From: JAVVHH01 sp965199585
GTDB taxonomy: Bacteria > Pseudomonadota > Alphaproteobacteria > Acetobacterales > Acetobacteraceae
Direction of reading: 5' to 3'
Length of the DNA: 64,000 bases
Assembly: GCA_965199585.1 (NCBI GenBank)
Contig: CBDASI010000002.1
Span: 3,286,001 to 3,350,000, forward strand
Position 1 is the first letter of the stretch; every line of letters starts with the position of its first letter. The notes beneath the pieces were generated by a model that worked only from the letters and a program-made list of their open reading frames with translations, was not told where the DNA came from and made no database searches. Shown piece after piece: positions 1 through 8,561 of the stretch. A program made the position numbers and the translations under genes.

Positions 1-1
1 G

Positions 2-610
2 CTGGACCGCGCCGATGTGCGGTTCACCCGCGGGCGGTCCGTCACCATCGCCGGCCGGTCGGGCAGCGGCAAGTCGACCCTGTTCCGCGCCATCGCCGGG
101 ATTTGGCCGTTCGGCGACGGTGTCATCGAGCGTCCCAGCGGCAGCTATCTCTTCCTGCCGCAGCGCCCTTATCTCCCGCTCGGCACGCTGCGCCACGCCA
201 TCACTTACCCGGGCGACGGCAAGACCCACGACCTGACCCAGGTGCGCACCGCATTGACTGCCGCCGGGCTGCCGAGCCTAGTCGGCCGTCTCGACGAGGA
301 GCAGCCCTGGTCGCAGATCCTGTCCGGCGGCGAGCAACAACGCCTGGCCATCGCCCGCGCGCTCCTACTCCGTCCGGACTGGCTGTTCCTGGACGAGGCG
401 ACCTCGAGCCTCGACCCCGCCGCAGAGACCGAGCTCTACACGGCGCTCCGCCGGCATCTGCACGACACGACGATCGTCTCGATCGCCCACCGACCCGACA
501 TCGCCCGCTATCACGACGAGGCCCTCACGTTCCAGCGGCAGCCCGGTGACGGCGGCGTCCTGCTCGGCGGTCAGCCCGCCGCGACGATCGAGAGCACCGC
601 CGCACCGTAG
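2..610 (+). CDS. ABC transporter, ATP-binding C-terminal part (SbmA/BacA-YddA type), 5' truncated
   Basis: The open frame enters from the left edge, so only about 200 C-terminal residues are visible. They form most of an ABC nucleotide-binding domain: Walker A GRSGSGKST at nt 53-79, the QRPYLPLGTLR Q-loop region, signature LSGGEQQRLA near nt 325, Walker B WLFLDEATSSLD near nt 380, and the H-loop IAHRP near nt 480. The wording 'IAGIWPFGDG' and 'LPQRPYLPLGTLR' is typical of the SbmA/BacA-like (YddA, ABCD-like) exporters, in which a membrane domain precedes the ATPase on one chain; that membrane part would lie outside the window. The substrate cannot be told. The last 40 bases overlap the 3' end of recQ, which runs convergently. 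Confidence 0.88.
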   Translation: MDRADVRFTRGRSVTIAGRSGSGKSTLFRAIAGIWPFGDGVIERPSGSYLFLPQRPYLPLGTLRHAITYPGDGKTHDLTQVRTALTAAGLPSLVGRLDEEQPWSQILSGGEQQRLAIARALLLRPDWLFLDEATSSLDPAAETELYTALRRHLHDTTIVSIAHRPDIARYHDEALTFQRQPGDGGVLLGGQPAATIESTAAP

Positions 611-2376
611 CGGTCGAGCTTGCTGGCGCCGACGCCACGGATCTCGCCCAGCGCGGCGTCGCTGCTGGGACGACTGGCGGCGATCTCGCGCAGTACGCTG
701 TCGTGGAAGATGACGTAGGGCGGCACCGACTGCCGTTTGGCCTCCGACGTCCGCCACTGCCTTAGCGCGTCGAACATGTCGCCGCCCTCCCCTGGCAGCG
801 GTGACGGCACGGCGGCCGATCGCTCCCGCGTCGGCTTCGGCCGCTCCTTCTCCTCGCGGAGCATCACTTTCACCTCACCGCGCAGGATGCCGCGCGCCTC
901 GTCGCCAACCAGCACGAGGCTGGCATACTCGCCGCTGCCGGTCTCGAGCGCCCCGCGCGCGATCAGCTGGCGGATCACCCCGCGCCAGAACGGCGCCGGC
1001 TCGTCCTTGCCGACGCCGAACGTCTTCAGCGCTTCGTGCCCATGCTTCTGCACCATCGCCGTCGCCTCGCCCCGCAACACGCTGACGATGTGCAGCGCGC
1101 CGAACATCTGCCCGGTGCGGTAGATCGCCGACAGCACCTTCTGCGCCGCGATCGTGCCGTCGATCAGCGGCACCGGGGCGCTGCAATTGTCGCAGTGCCC
1201 GCATGGATGCCCCAACTCCTCGCCGAAGCAGGCCAATAGCGCGCGCGTACGACACTCGACCGTCTCGGTCAGCGAGATCATCGCCTCCAGCCGAGTCCGC
1301 ATCACCTTGCGCTGCGCCTCGGGCGCGTTGGACTGCGCCAGCCAATATCGCGCCCGGGCAATGTCCTCGCCGCCATACAGCAGCAGTGTGTCCGCCCGCT
1401 CCCCGTCGCGCCCGGCGCGGCCGATCTGCTGATAGTAGCTCTCCGGGCTGTCCGGCATGTCGAGATGGACGACGTAGCGCACGTCCGGCCGGTCGATCCC
1501 CATACCGAACGCGATGGTCGCCACGATCACCACCGGCTCGCCGCTGCGGAACCGGCTCAGCCCGACGCGCTTCTCCAACGGCGACAGCCCGGCGTGGAAC
1601 GCGATCGCCGGCATCCCCTTCTCGGACAGCCGCTTGGCCACCCGCTCCGTCTTGGCTCGGCTGCCGCAATAGACGATGCCCGCCTGCCCCGTCCGCCCGC
1701 GCAGGAACTCGAGCAGTTCCCGCGTCTCGCCCTCCTTGGCCTGCGCGGCAATGTGCAGGTTGGAGCGATGGAAGCTCGACGCGAACACCGTCGCGTCCTG
1801 CATGTGCAGCGCCTGCAGGATGTCGACGCGCGTCCGCGGGTCCGCCGTCGCGGTGAGCGCCACGCGGGGGACGCCCGGGAACACCTCGGCCAGCCGCGCC
1901 AGCCCGCGATATTCCGGGCGGAACTCGTGGCCCCAGGCGGAGACGCAATGCGCCTCGTCGATCGCGATCAGCCCAATCTTCCGGCGGGACAGACGCTCCA
2001 GCATGCCTGACATCAGCAGCCGCTCGGGCGACAGGTACAGCAGGTCGAGCCGGCCGGACTCGAGATCCCGCGACGCCGCAGCGGCAACCTCGGGCTCCAC
2101 CTCGGAATGCATCGCCGCCGCTGCGACGCCGAGCTGACGCAAGCTGGCGACCTGGTCATCCATCAGCGCGATCAGCGGCGAGATCACGATTGCGGTGCCC
2201 TCGCGGCACAGTGCCGGCACTTGGTAGCAGAGGCTCTTACCGCCGCCGGTCGGCATCAGCACCAGCGCGTCGCCACCCGCCACCACCTGCTCGACGGCGG
2301 CGGCCTGCTGGCCACGGAACTCGCTGAACCCGAACACTCGGCGCAGAACCTCGGCCGGGGCGCTGCCGTGCTCCAT
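571..2376 (-). CDS. recQ: ATP-dependent DNA helicase RecQ
   Basis: 601-residue 3'-5' DNA helicase acting in recombination repair and restart of stalled forks. Helicase motifs are intact: Walker A MPTGGGKS (41-48), DEAH box (140-143) and motif VI QQIGRAGRDG (316-325). The RQC zinc site C375, C392, C395, C398 has exactly the E. coli RecQ spacing, and an HRDC domain fills roughly residues 525-600 ('GEIRGVGASKLDRYG'). Length matches the family. The start codon overlaps the stop of the upstream small OmpA-like gene (TGATG), which indicates translational coupling, while the 3' end overlaps the convergent ABC gene by 40 bases. Identification is secure; placement at the end of a cydDC-containing operon is unusual. 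Confidence 0.97.
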   Translation of the reverse strand: MEHGSAPAEVLRRVFGFSEFRGQQAAAVEQVVAGGDALVLMPTGGGKSLCYQVPALCREGTAIVISPLIALMDDQVASLRQLGVAAAAMHSEVEPEVAAAASRDLESGRLDLLYLSPERLLMSGMLERLSRRKIGLIAIDEAHCVSAWGHEFRPEYRGLARLAEVFPGVPRVALTATADPRTRVDILQALHMQDATVFASSFHRSNLHIAAQAKEGETRELLEFLRGRTGQAGIVYCGSRAKTERVAKRLSEKGMPAIAFHAGLSPLEKRVGLSRFRSGEPVVIVATIAFGMGIDRPDVRYVVHLDMPDSPESYYQQIGRAGRDGERADTLLLYGGEDIARARYWLAQSNAPEAQRKVMRTRLEAMISLTETVECRTRALLACFGEELGHPCGHCDNCSAPVPLIDGTIAAQKVLSAIYRTGQMFGALHIVSVLRGEATAMVQKHGHEALKTFGVGKDEPAPFWRGVIRQLIARGALETGSGEYASLVLVGDEARGILRGEVKVMLREEKERPKPTRERSAAVPSPLPGEGGDMFDALRQWRTSEAKRQSVPPYVIFHDSVLREIAASRPSSDAALGEIRGVGASKLDRYGAAVLSIVAAG

Positions 2377-2768
2377 CAGGCGCTCAACCGAATGTCGACG
2401 CGCCGACTCTCGACCGCCGGGTCGCCGCCCAGGGCGCGGCGCGGCACGATCGTGATCCGGTCGCGCGACATGCCGGCGCGCAGCAGTGCATCGGCCACCA
2501 GTTGCGCCCGGATGCGCGACTGGATCTGGTTGGCCTCGGGTGCGCCAGGATCGTCGCTGTAGCCGGCGACGACGGCATCTACCCGGCGGCGGATGGCCAC
2601 GGTCGCCGCCCGCGTGATCGTGGCGCCGGCTACCGCGTCCAGCGCGGTGGATTGGTCGCGATAGTAGACTACGTAATCCGCCCGATCATCCGGATCGGCG
2701 CCATAGCTGCACGATGCGCACGCCAGCGCCCCTGCCAAAACCGCCCGCCGCTCTATCGCCAATCCCAA
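2376..2768 (-). CDS. small exported OmpA-like domain protein
   Basis: 130 residues. The N-terminus (residues 1-21) is a hydrophobic export signal rich in Ala and Cys; two cysteines (in 'LACASCS') make a lipoprotein possible, but the lipobox is not canonical. Residues 60-130 follow the OmpA-like peptidoglycan-binding pattern: 'VAGYSDDPGAPEAN' corresponds to the family 'GhtDs.G....N' loop, followed by a helix with 'SRIRAQLVADAL' and a terminal 'SRRVDIRLS' strand. The usual first beta strand is poorly conserved, so the domain is short or degenerate. It lies 12 bases after cydC and is coupled to recQ by a TGATG overlap. No specific function is known; a cell-wall anchored envelope protein is the best guess. 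Confidence 0.7.
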   Translation of the reverse strand: MGLAIERRAVLAGALACASCSYGADPDDRADYVVYYRDQSTALDAVAGATITRAATVAIRRRVDAVVAGYSDDPGAPEANQIQSRIRAQLVADALLRAGMSRDRITIVPRRALGGDPAVESRRVDIRLSA

Positions 2769-2780
2769 ACTCCAAACGTC

Positions 2781-4400
2781 TCAGCCGGCGGCCGCGACCG
2801 CCTTGCCGCCGCTCAACCGCCAAATCCGGTCGAGCCGTTCCACCCCGATCAGCCGGTGCACGATCAGGATCACCGTCCGCCCCTCGGCAACCTCGTTCAG
2901 CGTGCTGAAAAAGGCGCGCTCGGCGGCCGGATCGAGCCCGGTAGCGGGCTCGTCGAGCAACAAAATCGGCGCGTCGGAAAGGAGGGTGCGTGCCAGCGCG
3001 AGTCGCCGCGCCTGCCCGCCCGAGAGGCCGGCACCGCCGGCGCCCAACCACGTGTCGAGCCCATCCGGCAAGGCGTGCACCACGTCGGCGATCACCGCCG
3101 CCTCCAGCGCGCGCCACAGCGCCTGGTCGTCCGCGTTCGGCCGAGCGAGCAACAGATTGGCGCGGATCGTATCCTCGAACAGCGTCGTCGACTGCGACAG
3201 CCAGGCGATCGATGCATGCACGTCGGCCGAGGCGAGTTGCGTTAGATCGACCCCGCCGAGCAGCACGCGCCCGCTCTCCGGCGCCACCACCCGCAGCGCC
3301 AGCGCAGCAAGCGTCGACTTGCCGGCGCCGGACGGCCCGAGGATGGCCACCCGCGACCCGGCCGACACGTCCAGCGACAGGCCCTGCAGCACGGCGGCCC
3401 GTCCAGGATAGCCGAACACGACATTATCGAACCGTAGACTGTGCTGCGCCGACAGCGCGCGCGGTTCGGACGGTTCCGGCACCGCCGGCGTGGCGGTCGC
3501 GGCGCCGACGATGCGCCGCGCGGCGGCGTTGGCGAGCCCGAGCAGCACGCCGGCCCGCGGCATGATGGCGACCGCCTCGAAAGCGGCGAGCGTCAGCATG
3601 ATCGCCGGCAGTAGACGCTGCGGCGGCAGCCCGGCGACCAACACCAGCAACAGAGCGAGTTGCCCGCACAGGACGGCGCCGGCCTGCGCCGCCGCGCCCC
3701 TCCGCGCCAACTGGCGCTGCGCCCGCAGCAACGCAGCCTCGCGCGCCTGCACCGACGCCAACATCCGCCCTTCGGCGCCGAACGCCCGCACCTCTCGCAG
3801 CCCGGTGACCGCATCAAGCGCCGCCACCCGAAGCCCGGCGCCGGCATCGGTCAACCGCATCCCGAGCCCGAGCGCCCCCCGCGCCGCCAACAACGGCAGC
3901 ACGACCGACACCGTCAGCAGCAGCGTCGCCAGCAGCAGCATCGGGAACGGCCCGGCCGGCGCCATCGACCACATCAGCATCGGCAGCAGCACGACGACGG
4001 CGATGGCGGGGATGGCAATGCGGATATACAGGCCGTCCAGCGCCTGAACGTCGTCCACCAGGCGCGCCAGTGCGTCGCCGGAACGCAATGCGCCCAGTCC
4101 GCCCAATGACGTCCGCGCAACCTCGCGGAAGAACCAGACTCGCAGCCGCGACAACGACCGGAACGTCGCCTTGTGCGTCAGCATGCGCTCGGCATAGCGC
4201 AGCAAGACCCTGCCTGCGCCCGACAGCCGCAGCGACCAGAACAGCACCAGCCCGCCAAGCGCCACCGGCACCACGGCCCGCCCGGCCGTCATCGCCAAGG
4301 CGGCGCTCGCACCGACGCACAACAGCGAGACGGCGGCGCCAGACGCCAAAAGCGCTGCTTCGGGCCGCCACAGCCCGACGATCCGCCGCAGCGGCGTCAT
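2781..4400 (-). CDS. cydC: thiol reductant ABC exporter subunit CydC
   Basis: 539-residue half-transporter, partner of CydD in the inner-membrane heterodimer that exports cysteine/glutathione (more recently discussed as heme-linked) and is needed for cytochrome bd assembly. The N-terminal ~300 residues hold six predicted membrane helices of the ABC type-1 fold; the ATPase follows with Walker A GPSGAGKST (Lys at about residue 361), signature LSGGQARRLALA and Walker B ILLLDEPATGLD. The ATG overlaps the cydD stop (ATGA at 4397-4400), so cydD and cydC are translationally coupled. No cydA or cydB is present in the window, so the oxidase must be encoded elsewhere if it exists. Confidence 0.93.
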   Translation of the reverse strand: MTPLRRIVGLWRPEAALLASGAAVSLLCVGASAALAMTAGRAVVPVALGGLVLFWSLRLSGAGRVLLRYAERMLTHKATFRSLSRLRVWFFREVARTSLGGLGALRSGDALARLVDDVQALDGLYIRIAIPAIAVVVLLPMLMWSMAPAGPFPMLLLATLLLTVSVVLPLLAARGALGLGMRLTDAGAGLRVAALDAVTGLREVRAFGAEGRMLASVQAREAALLRAQRQLARRGAAAQAGAVLCGQLALLLVLVAGLPPQRLLPAIMLTLAAFEAVAIMPRAGVLLGLANAAARRIVGAATATPAVPEPSEPRALSAQHSLRFDNVVFGYPGRAAVLQGLSLDVSAGSRVAILGPSGAGKSTLAALALRVVAPESGRVLLGGVDLTQLASADVHASIAWLSQSTTLFEDTIRANLLLARPNADDQALWRALEAAVIADVVHALPDGLDTWLGAGGAGLSGGQARRLALARTLLSDAPILLLDEPATGLDPAAERAFFSTLNEVAEGRTVILIVHRLIGVERLDRIWRLSGGKAVAAAG

Positions 4401-6082
4401 GCCGCTCCGACCTGCTGAATTTGAGCCTCCGCCAGCACGATCCGCCGGCCACCGAAACCCTGGGCAGCGCTGGCATGGCTCGCCAGCAACACCGTGCGTC
4501 CGATGGTAAGCCGGCGCAGGCTTTCCAGCACGTCCGCCTCTGTGGCCGGGTCGAGATGGGCGGTCGGCTCGTCGAGCAGCAGCAGCGGCGCATCGCGAAC
4601 GAAAGCGCGCGCGATGGCAACCCGTTGTGCCTGCCCGCCGGACAGGCCGTAACCTTCCTCGCCGATGATGGTGTCGAGCCCGTGCGGCAACGTCTCGAGC
4701 AACGGGCCCAGCCCGGCGGACCGCGCCGCCTCGAGGATCTCATCCTCGCTCGCATCGTCACGGCCGAAGCGGATGTTGTCGCGCACGCTGGCGGCGAACA
4801 GCACCGGGCGCTGACCGATCCAGGCCGTCATGCGCGCCAGAGCGGGCGCGGTGATGGTCGACAGATCCGCCCCATTCAGCGTGATGCGCCCTTGGTCCGG
4901 CCGTAGGAAGCCAAGCAGCAACTCGATGACGGTGGTCTTGCCGGAGCCCGAGGGCCCGACCAGGATCGCCGTCTCGCCTTGCGGCACGCGGAAGCTGAGT
5001 TCATTCAGCACGGTGCCGCGGGCGGCATCGCGGGTGACGCTGACGCGGTCGAACGCGACGGATACGCCATTGGCCTGGACGGTGCGCACTGCGGGGGGCA
5101 GCGCCGGCAGTGGGTGCGCCATGGAAGAGGTCGACGCGAGTTGGGACGCGGCCTCGCTGGCATGCATGCGGTCTTGATAGGCCGCGGCGAACGCCCGCAG
5201 CGGCGAGAAGAACTCGGCGACCAGCAGCAGCGGGAAGATGGCGGCCGCCGGGTCCGGCACGACACCGGCGCGCTCCGCCCCGGCGAACCGCACTGCAAGA
5301 AGGATGAGCGCCGACACCGCGGCCACGTCGAGCGCGGCCGAGGACAGAAATGCGACGCGCAGCACCCGCATCGTCCGCTGGGACAGCTCGGCCGCCGCTT
5401 GATCCAGCCGCCGCGCTTCCGCATCGCCCTGCCCGGCCAGCACGATCGTCGCGATGCCGCGGACGCGGTCGAGGAAGCGGGACTGCAGCCGGGTCATGGC
5501 GACGAACTGGCCGCGCGACGCCTTTGCCGCCCCAATGCCGGCGATCGCCATGCCGAACGGCACCAGCAACCCGGCGATCGCCAGAATGCCCGCAGCGACC
5601 GGGTCCACGGTCAGCACGGCGAGCGCGACCAGAGCCGGTCCGCCGATTGCCAGCGCCGCAGCGGGAAGCCAACGCCCGAAATAGCCGTCCAGCGCTTCGA
5701 TGTGGTCGATGGCCAATGCGCTGAGGACACCCGGGGAAAGTCGGCTGGACTCGACCGGCCCACCCGAGAATAGGCCGACGAACAGGGCGGTGCGCAGGCG
5801 ACGCCGGGCTGCAGCGCCGGTCTCGAAGCCGAGCCGTTCCATGACGTAGGCGATCGCACCGCGGCCGAGGGCGCACAGGGCGAAGATCAGGGCCCAGACC
5901 TGCCAGTTCGCGTCGGTGCCGCCGAGCGCCGGGGCGAGCAGTCGGGCGATGCACCAAGCCTGGCCGATTGCCGCCAGGGTGCCGAGCAGGCCGAGCCCGA
6001 CCATGCGGGTATGGCTCCGTCGGGCCGGCCGAGCCTGCGCGGCGAGCCAGAGCTGACCTTCTGATTTGACCCGGCGGGCCAT
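4397..6082 (-). CDS. cydD: thiol reductant ABC exporter subunit CydD
   Basis: 561 residues from the ATG at 6082 ('MARRVKSEGQLW'); the frame stays open much further upstream, but that extension lies over the amidohydrolase gene and is a shadow. Six membrane helices occupy roughly residues 25-320; the ATPase domain has Walker A VGPSGSGKTT (Lys about 382), signature LSGGQAQRVAIA and Walker B LLLLDEPTAHLD. It pairs with CydC, whose start overlaps its stop. Only 7 bases separate it from the preceding M20 amidohydrolase, so these are probably co-transcribed. Confidence 0.93.
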   Translation of the reverse strand: MARRVKSEGQLWLAAQARPARRSHTRMVGLGLLGTLAAIGQAWCIARLLAPALGGTDANWQVWALIFALCALGRGAIAYVMERLGFETGAAARRRLRTALFVGLFSGGPVESSRLSPGVLSALAIDHIEALDGYFGRWLPAAALAIGGPALVALAVLTVDPVAAGILAIAGLLVPFGMAIAGIGAAKASRGQFVAMTRLQSRFLDRVRGIATIVLAGQGDAEARRLDQAAAELSQRTMRVLRVAFLSSAALDVAAVSALILLAVRFAGAERAGVVPDPAAAIFPLLLVAEFFSPLRAFAAAYQDRMHASEAASQLASTSSMAHPLPALPPAVRTVQANGVSVAFDRVSVTRDAARGTVLNELSFRVPQGETAILVGPSGSGKTTVIELLLGFLRPDQGRITLNGADLSTITAPALARMTAWIGQRPVLFAASVRDNIRFGRDDASEDEILEAARSAGLGPLLETLPHGLDTIIGEEGYGLSGGQAQRVAIARAFVRDAPLLLLDEPTAHLDPATEADVLESLRRLTIGRTVLLASHASAAQGFGGRRIVLAEAQIQQVGAA

Positions 6083-6089
6083 GCTCGAG

Positions 6090-7235
6090 CTACTCCGCCA
6101 GCGCCCGGCGCGCGGTCGCGGCCAGCCATCCCGACGCCATCGGCAGGATCTCGTCATTGTAGTCGTATCCGGGCGTGTGCAGCTCGGCGCCCGAGGTGAG
6201 CGCGCCGTTGCCGATCCAGGCAAAGGCGCCCGGCCGCTCGCGCAGATACCAGCCGAAATCCTCGCTCGCCATGGTCGGCGACAGGTCGCGCCGGCTGGCC
6301 GCGCCGGCATCCCGGGCTGCACTGGCCGCCAGATCGGCTTCGGCAGGATGGTTGATGGTTGCCGAGACACCGCGCTTGATGTCGACGCTGGCCGAGACGT
6401 CCAGCATGCGCGCGACGCCATCGGCCACGCGGCGGATGCCATCTTCCATGAGGTCCCCGGTCGCGTCGCTGAAGTAACGCAGCGTGCCGGCGAGCTGGAC
6501 TCGGCCGGGGATCTGGTTGGAGGCGATGCCGCCATGCACGGTGCAGATGGAGATGACGCCGCTATCGACTGGATCGAGGTTGCGCGACACGATCGACTGC
6601 ACGCCGACGACAATGTGCGACGCGGCCAGGACCGGGTCGCGTGTCTGGTGCGGGATGGCGGCGTGACCGGGTTGGCCGTCGACGTCGATGTAGATGCGTC
6701 CGCCGGCCGCCATGACCGGGCCACCATGGACCATCACGGTGCCCGCCTCGAGGCCGGGCCAGTTATGGTAGCCGAAGATGCGTTCCATCGGAAAACGGTC
6801 GAACAACCCGTCGTTGATCATCGATAGCGCTCCACCGAACCCTTCCTCGGCTGGCTGGAACACGAGGTGTATGGTGCCTGTCCAATCCTGCGCCCGGCTC
6901 AATAGGGCGGCGGCGCCCAGCAGGCTAGCCGTGTGGCCGTCATGTCCGCAGGCGTGCATGACCCCTTGGGTGATCGACGCGTAGTCCAGCCCGGTGGTCT
7001 CCACGATGGGCAAGGCATCCATGTCGGCACGCAAGCCGACGCTGCGGTTGGAGACACCGCGCCGCAACGTCGCGACCACGCCGGCACCGCCGATGCCGGC
7101 TTCGAACGGGATGCCCAACTCGCCGAGCCGGTCACACACGAACGACGCAGTCTGGTGTTCCTGAAGCGACAACTCCGGATGTTTGTGGAGATGCCGCCGC
7201 CATGCCACGACCCGGCTCAGCAACTCGCTATCCAT
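6090..7235 (-). CDS. M20 (M20D) family amidohydrolase / carboxypeptidase
   Basis: 381-residue zinc-dependent hydrolase of the hippurate hydrolase / N-acyl-amino-acid amidohydrolase group, cytosolic, cleaving an acyl or amino-acid amide bond. The metal-site motif HACGHDGH (94-101, with C96 and H98), the acidic pair in QPAEEGFGG (E129, E130), H156 in FGYHNWPG and the late His in ELHTPGYDYND are all present. A dimerisation insert typical of M20D lies around residues 175-290. Substrate cannot be assigned from sequence. It starts a minus-strand run M20D-cydD-cydC-OmpA-like-recQ; its neighbour CydDC exports cysteine-type thiols, so a role with thiol conjugates is conceivable but is only an inference. 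Confidence 0.9.
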   Translation of the reverse strand: MDSELLSRVVAWRRHLHKHPELSLQEHQTASFVCDRLGELGIPFEAGIGGAGVVATLRRGVSNRSVGLRADMDALPIVETTGLDYASITQGVMHACGHDGHTASLLGAAALLSRAQDWTGTIHLVFQPAEEGFGGALSMINDGLFDRFPMERIFGYHNWPGLEAGTVMVHGGPVMAAGGRIYIDVDGQPGHAAIPHQTRDPVLAASHIVVGVQSIVSRNLDPVDSGVISICTVHGGIASNQIPGRVQLAGTLRYFSDATGDLMEDGIRRVADGVARMLDVSASVDIKRGVSATINHPAEADLAASAARDAGAASRRDLSPTMASEDFGWYLRERPGAFAWIGNGALTSGAELHTPGYDYNDEILPMASGWLAATARRALAE

Positions 7236-7292
7236 ACTCTTGCCCTCCAGCCCTCGATTTGCAGCCGCACGGCAATTTCCGCAAGGCCGAGA

Positions 7293-8330
7293 CTAAAGTG
7301 CGGGAGGCTCGGTCCGTTCGCGGCGTAACTTCATGCTGATCAGGTAGCGCGTGCCGTCGGTGTCATCCATCACCAGTGTCGCGTCGAGTTGCCGGGCGAA
7401 GCCGCGGATCAGCCGGATGCCGATGCCGTCGCGCATTCCAGCCTCGGTCTCGACCTGCCCAGCCGGAATTCCGATACCGTTATCCTTGATCTCGAGCACG
7501 ACGTCGTCGTCCTGGCAGGTCAGCTTGATGAAGATTGTGCCGCGTCGCTCGTCGGGAAACCCGTATTTGATGGCATTGGTCACCGCTTCGGTGACGATCA
7601 GGCTGAGGGGAACCGCCTGGTCACTGGTCATCTGCAGTTCAGGCGCATCGATATCGAGCGTAATCCGCTCGTCTATCGATTGACCCATCGCCTGCAGCAA
7701 CGGCCCACACAGGTCGGTGAGGAACACCCGCATATTAATGGTGTTGATCTCGCCATGTGCGTAAAGGTGCCGGTGCACCGTTGCTAAGGCCCGTACCCGG
7801 TCTCGCGCCGACTGGAACTCCGCTTTGGCTTCGGGCAGGCGGATACGGCTGGCCTGCAAATTTAGCAGGCTTGCAACCACCTGGAGGTTGTTTTTGACCC
7901 GGTGATGGATTTCCTGCATCGCGAGCACCTGGCGTTGGACAGCCCGAAGCCGCTCTTCCTCGCGCCGCTGCAACGCGAGGGTCGATTTCTTGAACGACAG
8001 CGCTACAGACCGGAACTCGTGCGGAAGTGAGCCGACAGTCTGCAAATTGAACGGCTTGCCGGCCCGCCACTCGTCTATGCCGCCCCCGAGCCGACGCAGC
8101 GGCGACGCGACCAGACGGTCAAGACCAGCTACAGCGATGAAGATGCCCAACATCGTGGCAAACGCAATGATGGTATAGCTGCGCTCGACGGGCGCCCAGA
8201 ACCCCAGCAGAATGATCAGGGGCAGCGAGGCGGCCACGAAAACAAACCCGATCCGAAAGCCGAGTGCGTCAGCCGCCTTAGGCCGCCTGACTGTGAACGG
8301 TCCGGCCCGAATGGACCGGCGGCGCATCAT
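7293..8330 (-). CDS. membrane sensor histidine kinase, HisKA_2 type (GSR-linked)
   Basis: 345 residues. Two hydrophobic segments (about 25-43 and 52-70) form a membrane hairpin with almost no periplasmic loop; a HAMP-like linker follows to about 125. The phosphoacceptor block IHHRVKNNLQ (141-150, presumably H143) is the HisKA_2 form, followed by an ATPase domain with N-box 'EAVTNAIKYGF', G1 'IKDNGIGIP' and G2 'GIGIRLI'. Kinases of this class next to nepR are known to control PhyR phosphorylation (PhyK/PhyP-like; some act as phosphatases). The start overlaps the nepR stop by ATGA, so kinase and anti-sigma factor are translationally coupled. With no sizeable sensor domain, signal perception may be through the membrane or a partner. 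Confidence 0.9.
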   Translation of the reverse strand: MMRRRSIRAGPFTVRRPKAADALGFRIGFVFVAASLPLIILLGFWAPVERSYTIIAFATMLGIFIAVAGLDRLVASPLRRLGGGIDEWRAGKPFNLQTVGSLPHEFRSVALSFKKSTLALQRREEERLRAVQRQVLAMQEIHHRVKNNLQVVASLLNLQASRIRLPEAKAEFQSARDRVRALATVHRHLYAHGEINTINMRVFLTDLCGPLLQAMGQSIDERITLDIDAPELQMTSDQAVPLSLIVTEAVTNAIKYGFPDERRGTIFIKLTCQDDDVVLEIKDNGIGIPAGQVETEAGMRDGIGIRLIRGFARQLDATLVMDDTDGTRYLISMKLRRERTEPPAL

Positions 8331-8515
8331 TTTTTCTGATCGGTCTGCAGGATCTTGAGAAGTTCTGCAGGGATCGGCTCGTTCATCACGTCATCGAAAA
8401 TCTGATGTAAGCCACGGTTCAACCAGTTGTCGAACGCGGTGTCGGTCGCTCTGGATTGGTCCACTGGCTTCTCTCCTGTCTTTCCTTTCGGACTGGTCAT
8501 TCTGAAATTCTTCAT
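8327..8515 (-). CDS. nepR: anti-sigma factor NepR
   Basis: 62 residues, the size of the family. The conserved NepR core is visible as 'LNRGLHQIFDDVMNEPIPAE' (residues 32-51), preceded by a charged disordered N-terminus. NepR sequesters EcfG in unstressed cells; phosphorylated PhyR, through its sigma-like domain, pulls NepR away and frees the sigma factor. Context confirms this: ecfG1 lies upstream, a HisKA_2 kinase is coupled downstream, and phyR lies in the same locus. The ribosome binding site is weak (pyrimidine-rich CTTCTCTCC just before ATG), and a hairpin stands between ecfG1 and this gene, which may keep its expression below that of the sigma factor. Confidence 0.93.
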   Translation of the reverse strand: MKNFRMTSPKGKTGEKPVDQSRATDTAFDNWLNRGLHQIFDDVMNEPIPAELLKILQTDQKK

Positions 8516-8533
8516 GGAGAGAAGTCCACTGAA

Positions 8534-8558
8534 AGACTAGTGGCGTCGCCACCAGTCT
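8534..8558 (-). terminator. intercistronic hairpin between ecfG1 and nepR
   Basis: AGACTGGTGGC and GCCACTAGTCT (minus-strand reading) can pair over 11 positions with one G-U, around a GAC loop. The hairpin begins 4 bases after the ecfG1 stop and is followed by only a short U-tract (CTTTC). It could be a weak terminator, an RNA end protecting the ecfG1 part, or an attenuator that lowers nepR expression relative to ecfG1. Confidence 0.55.
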
Positions 8559-8561
8559 GTG

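Noticed and set aside
4397..6727. Extended reading of cydD starting at 6727
   Set aside because: The extra 215 codons are another frame of the amidohydrolase gene; CydD homology begins at 6082.
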